64,000 nucleotides of DNA from Dietzia natronolimnaea (GTDB lineage: Bacteria > Actinomycetota > Actinomycetes > Mycobacteriales > Mycobacteriaceae). The notes under the pieces are model-generated. The model ran no database searches, was not told the DNA's origin, and saw only the letters and a list, made by a program, of their open reading frames with translations. Shown here one piece after another: positions 51,624-60,511 of this stretch; the stretch's first letter is position 1, and each line of letters begins with the position of its first letter. The stretch covers positions 62,001 to 126,000 of the forward strand of contig NZ_NTGA01000015.1 of NCBI RefSeq assembly GCF_002289575.1, read 5' to 3'. The position numbers and the translations under genes are program-made.

Positions 51624-52520
51624 GTGGCACCGATGGCATGGCTCGCCGTCTCGGTCCTCACCGCATCGGTGTTCCTGGTGAGCTGGGCCGTTCTCTCGGG
51701 CCCCGGTCGCGTCCGCCAGCGCACCGTGGAGAACCTGCACCGGGGATCGGGGCCCGAGCCCGCCATCGAGGCCGTGCTCCCCGACGAGGAGGAGTCCGGC
51801 GGCACTCTGGCCACGATCGCCCGGCGCCTGACCCCGGGGCCGTCGGTTCGATTGCTGGAGAAACTGCTGATCAAGGCCGGCAGGCCGCAGGGGTGGCCGC
51901 TGGAGAAGCTACTGGTGTCCAAGATCGTTCTGGGTCTCGTGGCGGTGACCCTCAGCATCCTCTTCCTCTCGGGTACCTCCGGCGGGCTCCCGGTGCTGAT
52001 GGCCGTGGCGGTCATCCTGGTCTGTTACTTCCTCCCCGAACTGCTACTCCACAGCCGGGGTCAGGAACGGAGCCAGGCCATCCAACTCGAGCTTGCCGAT
52101 ACCCTCGACCAGATGACCATCGCCGTGGAAGCCGGGCTCGGTTTCGACTCCGCCATGGCGCGGGCCGGCAAGAACGGCAAGGGGCCGCTGGCCGATGAGT
52201 TCACCCGCACTCTGCAAGAGATCCAGGTGGGTCAACTGCGCCGCCACGCCTACGAATCGCTCGCCCGTCGCACCGACGTCACCGACCTGCGCCGCTTTGT
52301 GCGCGCGATCATCCAGGCCGACGCCTACGGCATCTCCATCGCCGACGTGTTGCGCACCCAGGCCTCGGAGTTGCGAAGCAAGCGCCGACAGCGAGCGGAG
52401 GAGAAGGCCATGCAGATCCCGGTCAAGGTGATCTTCCCGTTGATGGTGTGCATCCTGCCGGTGCTGTTCATCGTGCTCCTGGGCCCCACGGCGATGAACA
52501 TGATGGAAGCCTTCTCCTAG
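51624..52520 (+). CDS. tadC: TadC inner-membrane platform protein
   Basis: A 298-aa T2SF protein with an N-terminal membrane helix, a central hydrophobic pair (about 100-140) and a C-terminal segment PVKVIFPLMVCILPVLFIVLLGP. The platform motif is LADTLDQMTIAVEAGLGFDSAMARAG and RFVRAIIQADAYGISIADVLRTQASELRSKRRQRAEEKA. GGAAGGAG precedes GTG 51624. Its stop overlaps the peptidase start (TAGTG). Confidence 0.9.
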   Translation: MAPMAWLAVSVLTASVFLVSWAVLSGPGRVRQRTVENLHRGSGPEPAIEAVLPDEEESGGTLATIARRLTPGPSVRLLEKLLIKAGRPQGWPLEKLLVSKIVLGLVAVTLSILFLSGTSGGLPVLMAVAVILVCYFLPELLLHSRGQERSQAIQLELADTLDQMTIAVEAGLGFDSAMARAGKNGKGPLADEFTRTLQEIQVGQLRRHAYESLARRTDVTDLRRFVRAIIQADAYGISIADVLRTQASELRSKRRQRAEEKAMQIPVKVIFPLMVCILPVLFIVLLGPTAMNMMEAFS

Positions 52521-53164
52521 TGCTCACCAGCAGTGCCGTGCTCGTGATCCTCACCGCGATCGTGTGCGGGGCAGTCGCCGCGGCGCTGACCGGGTGGATC
52601 CGGTCGATCGCCGACTCCGACTCCCGCTGGTTGCGCTCCGGTCTCCCCGTGGGACTGGCCGCGGCGGGGGGCGCGGGGGCCGCGGGTCTGGCTGGCACCG
52701 TTCCCGAACTGGTGGCGTTCGCGGCCCTGGCCGTGGCGTGCGGGCTCCTCGTGCCGATCGACCTGGCCGTGCACAGGCTGCCCGACGTCGTCGTCGTCCC
52801 CCTCTACCCCGTCCTCCTGGCGACGCTGGGCGTGGCGGCGATGGTCACCGGCGACTGGGGCGCGCTGGGGCGCGCCGCCGCCGCGGCGCTGGCACTGCTC
52901 GCCCTCTACTTCACCCTGGCGTTCATCAACCCGTCGGGGCTCGGGCTGGGCGACGTCAAGCTCGCCGGCGTCCTGGGTCTCTTTCTGGGCTGGCTGGGTT
53001 GGTACTACGTGCTGGTCGGGACGCTGGCGGCGTTCGCGATCAACGCGGTGGTGGCACTGGTGTTGCTCGCCAGCCGTAGAGCCAACCGCCACACCGGCAT
53101 CGCGTTCGGGCCCGCGATGATCGCCGGTGCGGCGGTGGCCGCGTGGCTCTCGGTGGGAGATTAG
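52520..53164 (+). CDS. tadV: A24 prepilin peptidase (TadV/CpaA)
   Basis: A 214-aa membrane aspartyl protease that trims the Flp, TadE and TadG-like leaders. Six or so hydrophobic segments. The first catalytic Asp is in VPIDLAVHRLPD and the second in the GLGLGDVKLAG motif, the hallmark GxGD. GTG 52520 overlaps the tadC stop. It is the last gene of the tad locus, 16 bp from the convergent ABC permease. Confidence 0.9.
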   Translation: MLTSSAVLVILTAIVCGAVAAALTGWIRSIADSDSRWLRSGLPVGLAAAGGAGAAGLAGTVPELVAFAALAVACGLLVPIDLAVHRLPDVVVVPLYPVLLATLGVAAMVTGDWGALGRAAAAALALLALYFTLAFINPSGLGLGDVKLAGVLGLFLGWLGWYYVLVGTLAAFAINAVVALVLLASRRANRHTGIAFGPAMIAGAAVAAWLSVGD

Positions 53165-53180
53165 GCCCGCCCGGGCCCGC

Positions 53181-55778
53181 CTAGTCCGAGATCGCCTCCA
53201 GCGGGTCGGTCTTGGCGGCCCGGTGCGCCGGCCACAGCGAGGCCAGCACACCCACGACCGCGGAGGCCACCAGCACGACCCCGATGTTCCCCCATGGGAT
53301 GGTGGTCTCGCTGAGCCCGCTGTCCGCGAGCACCGAGACGAAGGCCCAGCCCAGATAGACCCCGACGGCGGCGCCGATCAGGGCCCCGAACACCGCGATC
53401 TGCGTGGATTCGAGGTTGATCGTCCGCCGGATCTGGGACCGCTGCATGCCCACGGCCCGCAGCATGCCGATCTCCGTGCGCCGCTCGATCACCGACAGCG
53501 CGAGGGTGTTGACGATCCCCAGCACCGCGATGACCAGGGCCAGTCCGAGCAGGGCGTAGATGATCGTCAGCAGCTGGTCGATCCCGCCCGACTGGACGTC
53601 GATGTACTGCTGCTTGCTCTGCACGGTGGCGATCGGGGTGTCGGCGAGCTCCTCGGTGACGGCGGCCAGCACCTCATCCGGCGAGGTCCCCTCGGCCGCC
53701 TTGGCCAGAACGATGGCCGTCGAGCGGAGGTTCTCCGGCACCAGCCGCTCGTACACGTCAATACCGGTGTAGAAGGGGCCGAGGATCTGGGCGTCGTCGT
53801 AGACGCCGGTCACCCGGAGGGTGGACTCACTGCCGTCCGGGCCGACGAGCGGTACCCGGGTGCCCATGGTCCACCCGTTGTCGCGCGAGACCTCCCGGGA
53901 GACGACCAGCGAGTCCTCCTGGGGTTCGAGCGAACCGTCGAGAACCGTGGCCTCGAGCAACTCCCCCACCGGCCCGCCGGCGGCCGCGAGCGCCTGGGGT
54001 TCTCCGCCGAGCTGTCCGAAACCGAACGCGAGCCACGCCACGTCCCCGACGCCGTCGACGCCCGCGATCTGGTCCTCGATCCCGCCGGCCAGCGGGGTCG
54101 GCGGACCCTGTGAGGCCACCCCCTGGACGATCACGTCGGCGGTGATCCCCTGGTCGATGAGGCCGCTCACGCTCTCCTTGGTGGTGGCGCCGAGCGTGCC
54201 GAACGCCGCGACCAGGGTGAGCCCCAGGGTCAGGGCGAACGCCGTGGCGGCGGTGCGGCGGGTGTTGCGGCCGGCGTTGGTGGCCGCGAGCTTGCCGACC
54301 GCACCGAAGGGCGCGCCGATGATCCGCCCGATCCCGCCGGCGATGGGCCTGGCCAGGGCGGGCATCACCAGGAAGCTGCCGACGATCAGGGCCGCGGCTC
54401 CGACGCCCACGGTGATCGCACCGCTCCTCGTGGTGTCCTGCCAGGTGCCGATCAACGCGAGCATGACGCCGCTGACCACGGCCAGCAGCCCGACGGACGT
54501 GCGCCAGCCTCCGCCGGCCTCCGAGGAGGCCGCGCCGACCCGCATGCCCTGGACCGGCGCGACGCGGCCGGCGCGGCGGGCGGGGGCCCACGCGGAGAAC
54601 ACCGTGACGACGAAACCCAACACCAGCGGCGTGATGACGGACATCGGGGTGAGCGCCAGGCTCCCCGAGGGGATGCCCAGGTCGAAGGCGTCGAGCACGG
54701 CGAAGATGACCCTCGCCAGCCCGAACCCGGCGAGCACGCCGATGGCGGACCCGACCAGACCGGTCAGCGCGGCCTCGGCCAGCACGGACCGGGTGAGCTG
54801 CCCGCGCGTCGCACCGATCGCCCGCAACAGGGCCAGTTCGCGCATCCGCTGCGCCACCAGCATGGAGAAGGTGTTGTAGATGATGAACGTGCCCACGAGC
54901 AGCGCGATCAGCCCGAAGGCCACGAAGAAGTAGTTGACGAAGTCGAGGACGGTCGACAGCTGCGCGGAGAGCCTCTCCTTGACCTCCTCGCCGGTGCTCA
55001 CCTCGTACCCGGGGAACTCGGCGGCCAGAGTGTCGCGCATCTCCTCCTGGCTCACGCCGGGGACTGCACGGACCGCGACGTTGCTGGCGTTCTCACCGTC
55101 GGTGAACAGCGCGCGGGCCTGCGCGGGGGTGAAGCCGACCCCGACGTACCCGCCGACGTCGGTCTCCGAGGAGTAGGCGCCCACGACCGTGACGTCGATC
55201 ATCCCCTGGGAGGTCGTGTACACCCGGGCGGGGTCACCGATCGCGAGTCCTGCGTTGTCCAGCACCGACTCGGGGAGGACGACCTCGCCGTCGGCGGCCG
55301 GAGCCCGCCCGTCCGAGATCCAGTCGCTGCTGCCGACGGACTGGTCGGGGTCGACCCACTCCAGCCCCTCGGACGGTGCGCCACCCGACTGGTAGGGGGT
55401 GCCGTCCGCGTTGAACAGCACCACGGTGCCGGTCACCCCGGGGGTGACGGCCTCGACGCCGGGCAGCCCGAGGGCGCGGTCGGCGACCTCGAACGGCACC
55501 CCGGCACCACGGGGGTCCTCGGGCTCGATCATCGCTGACAGGTCCTGCGTCCCCTGGTCGAGCAGCGCGTCGAACGTGCTCTTGAGGGTCGAGGTGAACA
55601 CGAGCGAACCGGTGACGAACGCGGTGCCCAGCACCACGGCGAGAACGGACAGGGCCAGGCGCAGTTTGTGCGCGGCGATGTTGCGCAGGGACACCCGGAG
55701 CATGGGCCGGGCATGGGTGGGCGCCTGACCGGGCGCGTGACCTGCGGAGTGTCGGGCGGAGTGGCGGGCGGCCATCAT
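53181..55778 (-). CDS. MacB/FtsX-type ABC transporter permease
   Basis: An 865-aa permease. Two repeats, each with an extracytoplasmic MacB-core-like domain and FtsX segments: N-terminal helix LRLALSVLAVVLGTAFVTGSLVF, first FtsX core YFFVAFGLIALLVGTFIIYNTFSMLVAQRMRELALLRAIGAT, second ALLGLALVIAVLGIVNTLALSVIERRTEIGMLRAVGM, last helix IGVVLVASAVVGVLASLWPA. Such mechanotransmission systems export peptides, drugs or lipoproteins or drive wall enzymes; the cargo is unknown. Coupled to its ATPase by an ATGA overlap. Confidence 0.88.
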   Translation of the reverse strand: MMAARHSARHSAGHAPGQAPTHARPMLRVSLRNIAAHKLRLALSVLAVVLGTAFVTGSLVFTSTLKSTFDALLDQGTQDLSAMIEPEDPRGAGVPFEVADRALGLPGVEAVTPGVTGTVVLFNADGTPYQSGGAPSEGLEWVDPDQSVGSSDWISDGRAPAADGEVVLPESVLDNAGLAIGDPARVYTTSQGMIDVTVVGAYSSETDVGGYVGVGFTPAQARALFTDGENASNVAVRAVPGVSQEEMRDTLAAEFPGYEVSTGEEVKERLSAQLSTVLDFVNYFFVAFGLIALLVGTFIIYNTFSMLVAQRMRELALLRAIGATRGQLTRSVLAEAALTGLVGSAIGVLAGFGLARVIFAVLDAFDLGIPSGSLALTPMSVITPLVLGFVVTVFSAWAPARRAGRVAPVQGMRVGAASSEAGGGWRTSVGLLAVVSGVMLALIGTWQDTTRSGAITVGVGAAALIVGSFLVMPALARPIAGGIGRIIGAPFGAVGKLAATNAGRNTRRTAATAFALTLGLTLVAAFGTLGATTKESVSGLIDQGITADVIVQGVASQGPPTPLAGGIEDQIAGVDGVGDVAWLAFGFGQLGGEPQALAAAGGPVGELLEATVLDGSLEPQEDSLVVSREVSRDNGWTMGTRVPLVGPDGSESTLRVTGVYDDAQILGPFYTGIDVYERLVPENLRSTAIVLAKAAEGTSPDEVLAAVTEELADTPIATVQSKQQYIDVQSGGIDQLLTIIYALLGLALVIAVLGIVNTLALSVIERRTEIGMLRAVGMQRSQIRRTINLESTQIAVFGALIGAAVGVYLGWAFVSVLADSGLSETTIPWGNIGVVLVASAVVGVLASLWPAHRAAKTDPLEAISD

Positions 55779-56542
55779 CCCTCCTCGAGCGCGCCCATGG
55801 CCGCCAGGATCTCGTCGGAGGTGGGGTGGGAGAGCTCACGTACGACCTTGCCGTCGGCGAGCAGCAGGACGCGGTCGGCATAGGTGGCGGCGCGCGGGTC
55901 GTGGGTGACGATCACGACGGTCTGCTGGAAGTCGTCCGCGGCGCTGCGCAGGATCGACAGCACCTCCGCCGACGAGGTGGAGTCGAGGTTGCCGGTGGGC
56001 TCGTCCCCGAACAGGATGTCCGGGCGCCCCACCAGGGCCCGCGCGCAGGCGACGCGCTGTTGCTGCCCGCCGGACAGCTCCGAGGGGCGGTGCGAGAGCC
56101 GGTCCTTGATGCCCAGCCGCCCGATCACCTCGTCGAACCATGCGCGGTCGATGGAGTGGCCCGCGATGTCCTGGGGGAGGGTGATGTTCTCCTCGGCGGT
56201 GAGGGTGGGAACCAGGTTGAAGGACTGGAACACGAATCCGATCCGGTCGCGGCGCAGCGCCGTGAGTTCCTTGTCCGCCAGGCCCACGATCTCGGTCTCG
56301 CCCACGCGTACCGACCCCGACGTCGGCCGGTCCAGTCCGGCCATGCAGTGCATCAGCGTGGACTTGCCCGACCCGGACGGCCCCATGATCGCGGTGAACC
56401 GTCCGCGCTCGAACGAGGCGCTGACGTGGTCGAGCGCGCGGACCTCGGTCTCGCCCTCGCCGTAGGTCATGACGAGGTCGGTGGCGACGGCGGCGAGGTC
56501 CGCGCCCTCCGCCCGGTGCTGGGTCTCGGCCTGCGTGGTCAT
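55775..56542 (-). CDS. ABC transporter ATP-binding protein (LolD/MacB type)
   Basis: A 255-aa ATPase: Walker A GPSGSGKST, Q-loop FVFQSFNLVPTLTAEENI, signature LSGGQQQRVACARAL, Walker B DILFGDEPTGNLD and the switch His in VIVTHDPRAAT. The EPTGNLDS form is typical of the FtsX-permease group. ATP hydrolysis drives the permease encoded downstream at 53181-55778. Its own start lies 27 bp from the end of the pseudouridine synthase gene on the same strand. Confidence 0.93.
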   Translation of the reverse strand: MTTQAETQHRAEGADLAAVATDLVMTYGEGETEVRALDHVSASFERGRFTAIMGPSGSGKSTLMHCMAGLDRPTSGSVRVGETEIVGLADKELTALRRDRIGFVFQSFNLVPTLTAEENITLPQDIAGHSIDRAWFDEVIGRLGIKDRLSHRPSELSGGQQQRVACARALVGRPDILFGDEPTGNLDSTSSAEVLSILRSAADDFQQTVVIVTHDPRAATYADRVLLLADGKVVRELSHPTSDEILAAMGALEEG

Positions 56543-56569
56543 GTGCTCCCCTGGATCGTGGTGGTCGAC

Positions 56570-57580
56570 CTAAAGCATGCAGGAGTTCGGAGCGGGAGCC
56601 GATGGGGGATGGCCCCGATCTTTCGCCTGGGGCCACCCCGACGGCCACTCCTCGAGCGATCTGCGGGTCCGGAATCTGCGAGCGGCCCCGGAGACGGGAT
56701 CGGTGAACTCGAGCGTTTCCGCGAGCAACTGCAGGGGCCGGGAGAAGTCACCGGGGGCGACCGTCCGAACCCGCGGGTACAGGTCGTCGCCGAGGATCGG
56801 TGTGCCGAGCGCGTTCATGTGCACCCGGAGCTGGTGCGTGCGCCCGGTGGAGGGCTCGAGGCGGTACAGGCCGAGCGGCGCGTCCCCCTCCCCCTGTCCA
56901 GACGCACGGACGTCGAGCAGGGTGATGCGGGTGTGGGCGTCCGGCGGTCCGTCGACCTCGGCGGCCTGGAGCACCCCGCGGGTCTTGACGATCCGGCTGG
57001 ACCGCTCCCGGACGCGCGGGGTCCCCTCAGGCGCGGGCGCCACGGCCAGATAGGTCTTGGCGACCCGTCGGGCGGCGAAGAGGTCCTGGTAGGCGGCCCG
57101 GAACGCGGGGTCGACGGTGAACACCAGGACCCCGGCGGTGAGCCTGTCGAGGCGGTGCGCCGGTGCCAGGTCCTCCAGCCCGAGGTCGCGGCGGAGCCGC
57201 ACCAGTGCGGTCTGGGTGACGTGCCCCGCGCGGGGGGTGGTGGCGAGGAAATGCGGCTTGTCGACGACGACGAGGCGGTCGTCGGCGTGCAGGACCTCGA
57301 TCCCGAAGGGCACCTCCACCTCCGGCTCGGGGGCCCGATACGTCCACAGGTCCATCCCCCGTTGACGCCGGGTGGCCTCGGTGACGGCGACCCCGTCGGC
57401 GGTCACCACCTGCCCGGAGGCGAGGGCCGCCTCGAGCTCGGCGAGCCGGTCGGGGAACCTCCGGCGCAGCTCCTCGGGGATGCTGCGGGGCCCCCGGCCG
57501 GGGTCGGCGAGCCGGATCCTGACCGGGTCCACACCGTCACGCAGAGGCAGCGGCCGTCGCGGACGTCCGGATTTCGGCAT
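56570..57580 (-). CDS. RluA-family pseudouridine synthase
   Basis: A 336-aa RNA modification enzyme. The catalytic Asp lies in APAHRLDRLTAGVLVFT, with LVVVDKPHFLATTP before it and PSTGRTHQLRVHMNALGTPILGDDLYP after. The N-terminal part (DPVRIRLADPG to GVAVTE) resembles a degenerate S4-like region. It converts uridine to pseudouridine in rRNA or tRNA; the target position cannot be told. Start: ATG 57580. Confidence 0.88.
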   Translation of the reverse strand: MPKSGRPRRPLPLRDGVDPVRIRLADPGRGPRSIPEELRRRFPDRLAELEAALASGQVVTADGVAVTEATRRQRGMDLWTYRAPEPEVEVPFGIEVLHADDRLVVVDKPHFLATTPRAGHVTQTALVRLRRDLGLEDLAPAHRLDRLTAGVLVFTVDPAFRAAYQDLFAARRVAKTYLAVAPAPEGTPRVRERSSRIVKTRGVLQAAEVDGPPDAHTRITLLDVRASGQGEGDAPLGLYRLEPSTGRTHQLRVHMNALGTPILGDDLYPRVRTVAPGDFSRPLQLLAETLEFTDPVSGAARRFRTRRSLEEWPSGWPQAKDRGHPPSAPAPNSCML

Positions 57581-57676
57581 GTGCGGAGTGTAGTCGGTGG
57601 GTTACACTCACTTCTCGCCCCAGGCACCACATGCGCCACTTGGACGCCAGCTGCCCCGTTCGCACCAGGAGTACCC

Positions 57677-57796
57677 ATGATCGACGCCGTTGTCGACTTC
57701 TTCCTCTTCGGCCCCGGCCGCGCCTTCCTCCCGGCGTTCCAGGGCAGCTTCAACATGGCCTACCCGTCCAACGCCCCCTTCCCCGACGGGGTCTGA
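57677..57796 (+). CDS. 39-aa aromatic peptide
   Basis: A small gene: MIDAVVDFFLFGPGRAFLPA, then FQGSFNMAYPSNAPFPDGV. CAGGAG lies 6 nt before the ATG. The first 20 residues are hydrophobic with five Phe; the tail is Pro/Asn-rich. It is followed 54 bp later by the USP gene. Like the 43-aa peptide at 42597, it resembles corynebacterial small porin subunits in size and character only; no motif proves it. Confidence 0.5.
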   Translation: MIDAVVDFFLFGPGRAFLPAFQGSFNMAYPSNAPFPDGV

Positions 57797-57850
57797 TCCA
57801 CCCGGCCCGAGAACGCATCGGGGATCGCGCCACGGCGGTATTCTCGGGGT

Positions 57851-58747
57851 ATGGCTTCACTCGAGAATTCCGTGATCGTCGGCATCGACGGTTCAGCCGC
57901 CTCGACCGGCGCCGTCGCCTACGCAGCCCACACCGCCGCGACCCGGCGGATCCCGCTCGTGTTGGTCACCAGCTACACGATGCCGGCCGCCATGTTCGCC
58001 GAGGGCATGGTCCCGCCCCAACCCGTCTACGACGAGTTGGAGAAGGAGTGCCAGCCGATTGTCGAGCAGGCCCGGGCCACCGCCCTCAAGGTCGCCCCGG
58101 ACATCGAGGTCTCGCACGCGATCGTCGAGGGCAACCCCTCGCAGGTTCTGATCGACTACTCCCGTAAGGCCAAGATGGTCGTCCTGGGCTCGCGCGGTCT
58201 CGGCGGGATCAAGGGGATGGTCCTCGGGTCCGTCTCAGCCTCGGTGGCCAGCCATGCGTACTGCCCGGTCGTGGTGACCCGTGAGGACACCGACGACCTC
58301 GACCGGACGGGCCCTGTCGTGGTGGGTGTGGACGGTTCGGAGGTCAGCGCCAAGGCCACCTCGTGGGCCTTCGCCGAGGCCTCCGCGCGGGACGCCACGC
58401 TGATCGCGGTGCACACCTGGATGGATCCGCAGGTCCAGGCCGCCGCAGCGGGGATCGCGTTGACCGACGAGGACTGGCGGCAGCTCGAGGAACAACAGCT
58501 GGAGACCCTCTCCGAGCGGCTCGCCGGATTCTCGGACCGCTACCCAGATGTGAGGGTGGAGCGGGTCGTCACCCGCGATCGCGCGGTCCGGGCCCTCGTG
58601 GAGCGGGCCGAGGACGCCCAGCTCGTCGTCGTCGGATCCCACGGGCGGGGCGGATTCACGGGCATGGTCCTCGGCTCGACCAGCCGGGCGCTGCTGCAGG
58701 CGTCGCCCTGCCCGGTGATGGTCGTGCGTCCGGAGTCGCACTCATGA
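57851..58747 (+). CDS. Tandem universal stress protein
   Basis: A 298-aa protein with two USP domains. Each has the ATP-binding loop: GSRGLGGIKGMVLGSVSASV (about 117-136) and GSHGRGGFTGMVLGSTSRAL near the C-terminus, with VGIDGSAAS and VGVDGSEVS as the first strands. This is the two-domain form common in mycobacteria under hypoxia and starvation control. Its stop overlaps the start of the acetyltransferase-like gene (ATGA). Confidence 0.9.
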   Translation: MASLENSVIVGIDGSAASTGAVAYAAHTAATRRIPLVLVTSYTMPAAMFAEGMVPPQPVYDELEKECQPIVEQARATALKVAPDIEVSHAIVEGNPSQVLIDYSRKAKMVVLGSRGLGGIKGMVLGSVSASVASHAYCPVVVTREDTDDLDRTGPVVVGVDGSEVSAKATSWAFAEASARDATLIAVHTWMDPQVQAAAAGIALTDEDWRQLEEQQLETLSERLAGFSDRYPDVRVERVVTRDRAVRALVERAEDAQLVVVGSHGRGGFTGMVLGSTSRALLQASPCPVMVVRPESHS

Positions 58748-59031
58748 GCGCTGACGAGGACGTCCGGGTGAGACGCGACCCCGCCGCCGGCCGCTTCGAG
58801 ATCGTGGTCGACGGCGTGGTGGCGGGTTTCGCGGACTACAGCGACGCGGACGGCGTCAGGACGTTTCCGCACACCGTGGTCGATCCCGAGTTCGGCGGTC
58901 GCGGGCTGGCCGGTCGGATGATCGGGGAGGCACTGGAGGTCACCCGCGACGAGGGACTGCGCGTCCGACCCGCCTGCGCATTCGTCGAGCGGTACGTGCA
59001 GAAGCACCCGGAATCGGCGGATCTCGCCTGA
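58744..59031 (+). CDS. Short GNAT-like acetyltransferase (YidJ/Yhcx type)
   Basis: A 95-aa single-domain protein of the minimal GNAT group. The acetyl-CoA loop appears as VVDPEFGGRGLAGRMIGEAL, and RPACAFVERYVQKHPE closes the fold. Substrates are unknown. The ATGA overlap with the tandem USP gene indicates co-translation. In some actinobacteria GNAT enzymes acetylate USPs, so a modifier-target pair is possible (inference only). Confidence 0.82.
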   Translation: MSADEDVRVRRDPAAGRFEIVVDGVVAGFADYSDADGVRTFPHTVVDPEFGGRGLAGRMIGEALEVTRDEGLRVRPACAFVERYVQKHPESADLA

Positions 59032-59189
59032 GGATCCCGCTCACATGACACCTGAGGCGCAGGTGAGTAACGAATAAGCGACGATTAACCCCACACACGG
59101 TCCCACCGGAGGCGCCCGGAGCCCAGCCGTGTTCTCCTGAGGGGGCGGCTCGCACACGGGCCGAGTACCTCTCGGGAAAGGACTACATC

Positions 59190-59477
59190 ATGGGCACGAT
59201 TATCGCCTGGATCATCATCGGCGGACTCGCCGGATGGATCGCCTCCAAGATCATGAAGCGTGACGCCCAGATGGGCATCATCGCCAACATTGCCGCCGGC
59301 ATCGTCGGCGCCTTCATCGTCGGCTGGCTCGTCTCGTTCTTCACCAACAGCGAGGGCGGAGCGATGCCGCAGGCATTCTCCATTCCCGGCATCCTCGCCG
59401 CCATCGTCGGCGCCTGCCTCGTGATCTGGCTCGTCAGCCTCGTCAGCGGTCGCAGCAACCGCGGCACCCGCGTCTGA
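59190..59477 (+). CDS. GlsB/YeaQ/YmgE-family membrane protein
   Basis: A 95-aa protein of the transglycosylase-associated family: WIIIGGLAGWIASKIMKRDAQMG, then IAAGIVGAFIVGWLVSFF and IPGILAAIVGACLVIWLVSLV, three membrane helices with glycine zippers. It is often stress-induced; the function is unknown. GGAAAGGA precedes ATG 59190. A strong terminator follows. Confidence 0.88.
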   Translation: MGTIIAWIIIGGLAGWIASKIMKRDAQMGIIANIAAGIVGAFIVGWLVSFFTNSEGGAMPQAFSIPGILAAIVGACLVIWLVSLVSGRSNRGTRV

Positions 59478-59520
59478 CGGCGCACTGACGCCAGGAGACG
59501 CACGAACTCCGGACGAGTCC

Positions 59521-59557
59521 GAACGGCCCGGCCCCGCACGACAGGGCCGGGCCGTTC
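59521..59557. terminator. Terminator after the GlsB-family gene
   Basis: A perfect 14-bp stem (59521-59534 with 59544-59557), loop of 9 nt, followed by GTCTCCTC. It separates the GlsB gene from the small gene at 59595. Confidence 0.8.
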
Positions 59558-59594
59558 GTCTCCTCACCGCGAGCACCCGACGAAAGGACCGGAC

Positions 59595-59828
59595 ATGGGT
59601 CTGATCGACAAGATCAAGAACATCGGCAGGAACCCCGCCAGGCTCAACTCGGCCGTCGCGAAGACCGGGGACTACCTGAACGACAAGGCCGGCGGCGCCA
59701 ACAAGAGGCAGCAGGACAGCGGGGCCGACGGCCCGGACAGCAGCCCGGCCCACGACCCGGCCGACGTGCAGCCTGACGACACCGTGACGGGTGACCGCCC
59801 TCCCGCCGGGGGACAGCCCCCGGCGTGA
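59595..59828 (+). CDS. Small protein of the Rv0909/MT0933 'antitoxin' type
   Basis: A 77-aa protein. The N-terminal half MGLIDKIKNIGRNPARLNSA and TGDYLNDKAGGANKRQ matches my memory of the Rv0909-like family (MGxxDKxK ... DKxTGGKY); the rest is Asp/Pro-rich and disordered. The 'antitoxin' label in that family rests on few cases, and no toxin gene adjoins it here. GAAAGGA precedes ATG 59595. Confidence 0.6.
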   Translation: MGLIDKIKNIGRNPARLNSAVAKTGDYLNDKAGGANKRQQDSGADGPDSSPAHDPADVQPDDTVTGDRPPAGGQPPA

Positions 59829-59838
59829 ACCGGGCCAT

Positions 59839-59873
59839 CGGGTCCGGTGTCGCCTGACACGGCACCGGTCCCG
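59839..59873. terminator. Hairpin after the small gene
   Basis: An 11-bp stem with one mismatch (59839-59849 with 59863-59873) between the small gene and the TetR gene. Confidence 0.5.
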
Positions 59874-59895
59874 CCGAGACCGCGGCGCCAGCCGA

Positions 59896-59901
59896 TAGTC
59901 T
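59896..59901 (+). promoter_or_regulatory. -10 box of the TetR-sortase operon
   Basis: TAGTCT lies 7 nt before GTG 59909, a TANNNT element in leaderless spacing. There is no ribosome site before that GTG. Confidence 0.55.
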
Positions 59902-59908
59902 GTCACCT

Positions 59909-60511
59909 GTGACGAGCGCACGGTCGACCAAACCCGGACCGCGGGAGCGGCTCCTGGCCACGTCGACTCGTCTGTTCTCCACCGACGGGATCCGGGCGGT
60001 GGGCATCGACCGGATCCTCAGGGAGGCCAAGGTCGCCAAGGCCAGCCTCTACAACACCTATGGCTCCAAGGACGAGCTGGTCGTGGCATACCTCAGAGCC
60101 ATGGCCGAGCGGGACCGCGCCCTGTGGCAGCGACGGGCGGACGCCGCGCCCGATTCGCGGGGGCGCATTCTCGCCCTGTTCGACCTCGTCCGCGAGCGCG
60201 TGGAGCCCGCGACCCCCGGGTCGTGTCACCTCGCCGCCGCCATCGAGTTCCCCAGCCCCTGCACCGACGGTGAGCGCGCCATCCGGGAGGCGGTGACCGA
60301 CCAGCGGGCGTGGATCGCCTCCACGCTCCGCTCCGAGCTCGCCGGCATGGGGCTCGAGGACCCAGACAACATCGCCGACCTGGCGGACCGGTTGGCGATC
60401 CTCCACGACGGCTCTGTCACCGCGGCCATGCTCGGCGAGGTGGAGACCTCGGCGATGACAGCACGCAGCATGGCCGAGCTGATCCTGGGGATGGTCTCGG
60501 AACCGTCGTGA
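59909..60511 (+). CDS. TetR-family regulator (sortase operon)
   Basis: A 200-aa protein. Helix-turn-helix: RERLLATSTRLFSTDGIRAVGIDRILREAKVAKASLYNTYGSKDELV. The C-terminal domain is of the TetR_C type found in oxidative or xenobiotic regulators (CHLAAAIEFPSP). A probable leaderless GTG start. The stop overlaps the sortase start as GTGA, so a regulator and a sortase are made from one mRNA. Confidence 0.85.
   Translation: MTSARSTKPGPRERLLATSTRLFSTDGIRAVGIDRILREAKVAKASLYNTYGSKDELVVAYLRAMAERDRALWQRRADAAPDSRGRILALFDLVRERVEPATPGSCHLAAAIEFPSPCTDGERAIREAVTDQRAWIASTLRSELAGMGLEDPDNIADLADRLAILHDGSVTAAMLGEVETSAMTARSMAELILGMVSEPS

Noticed and set aside
59595-59828. Toxin-antitoxin module based on the Rv0909-like small protein
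   Set aside because: No toxin-like gene overlaps or adjoins it, and hairpins lie on both sides of the gene.
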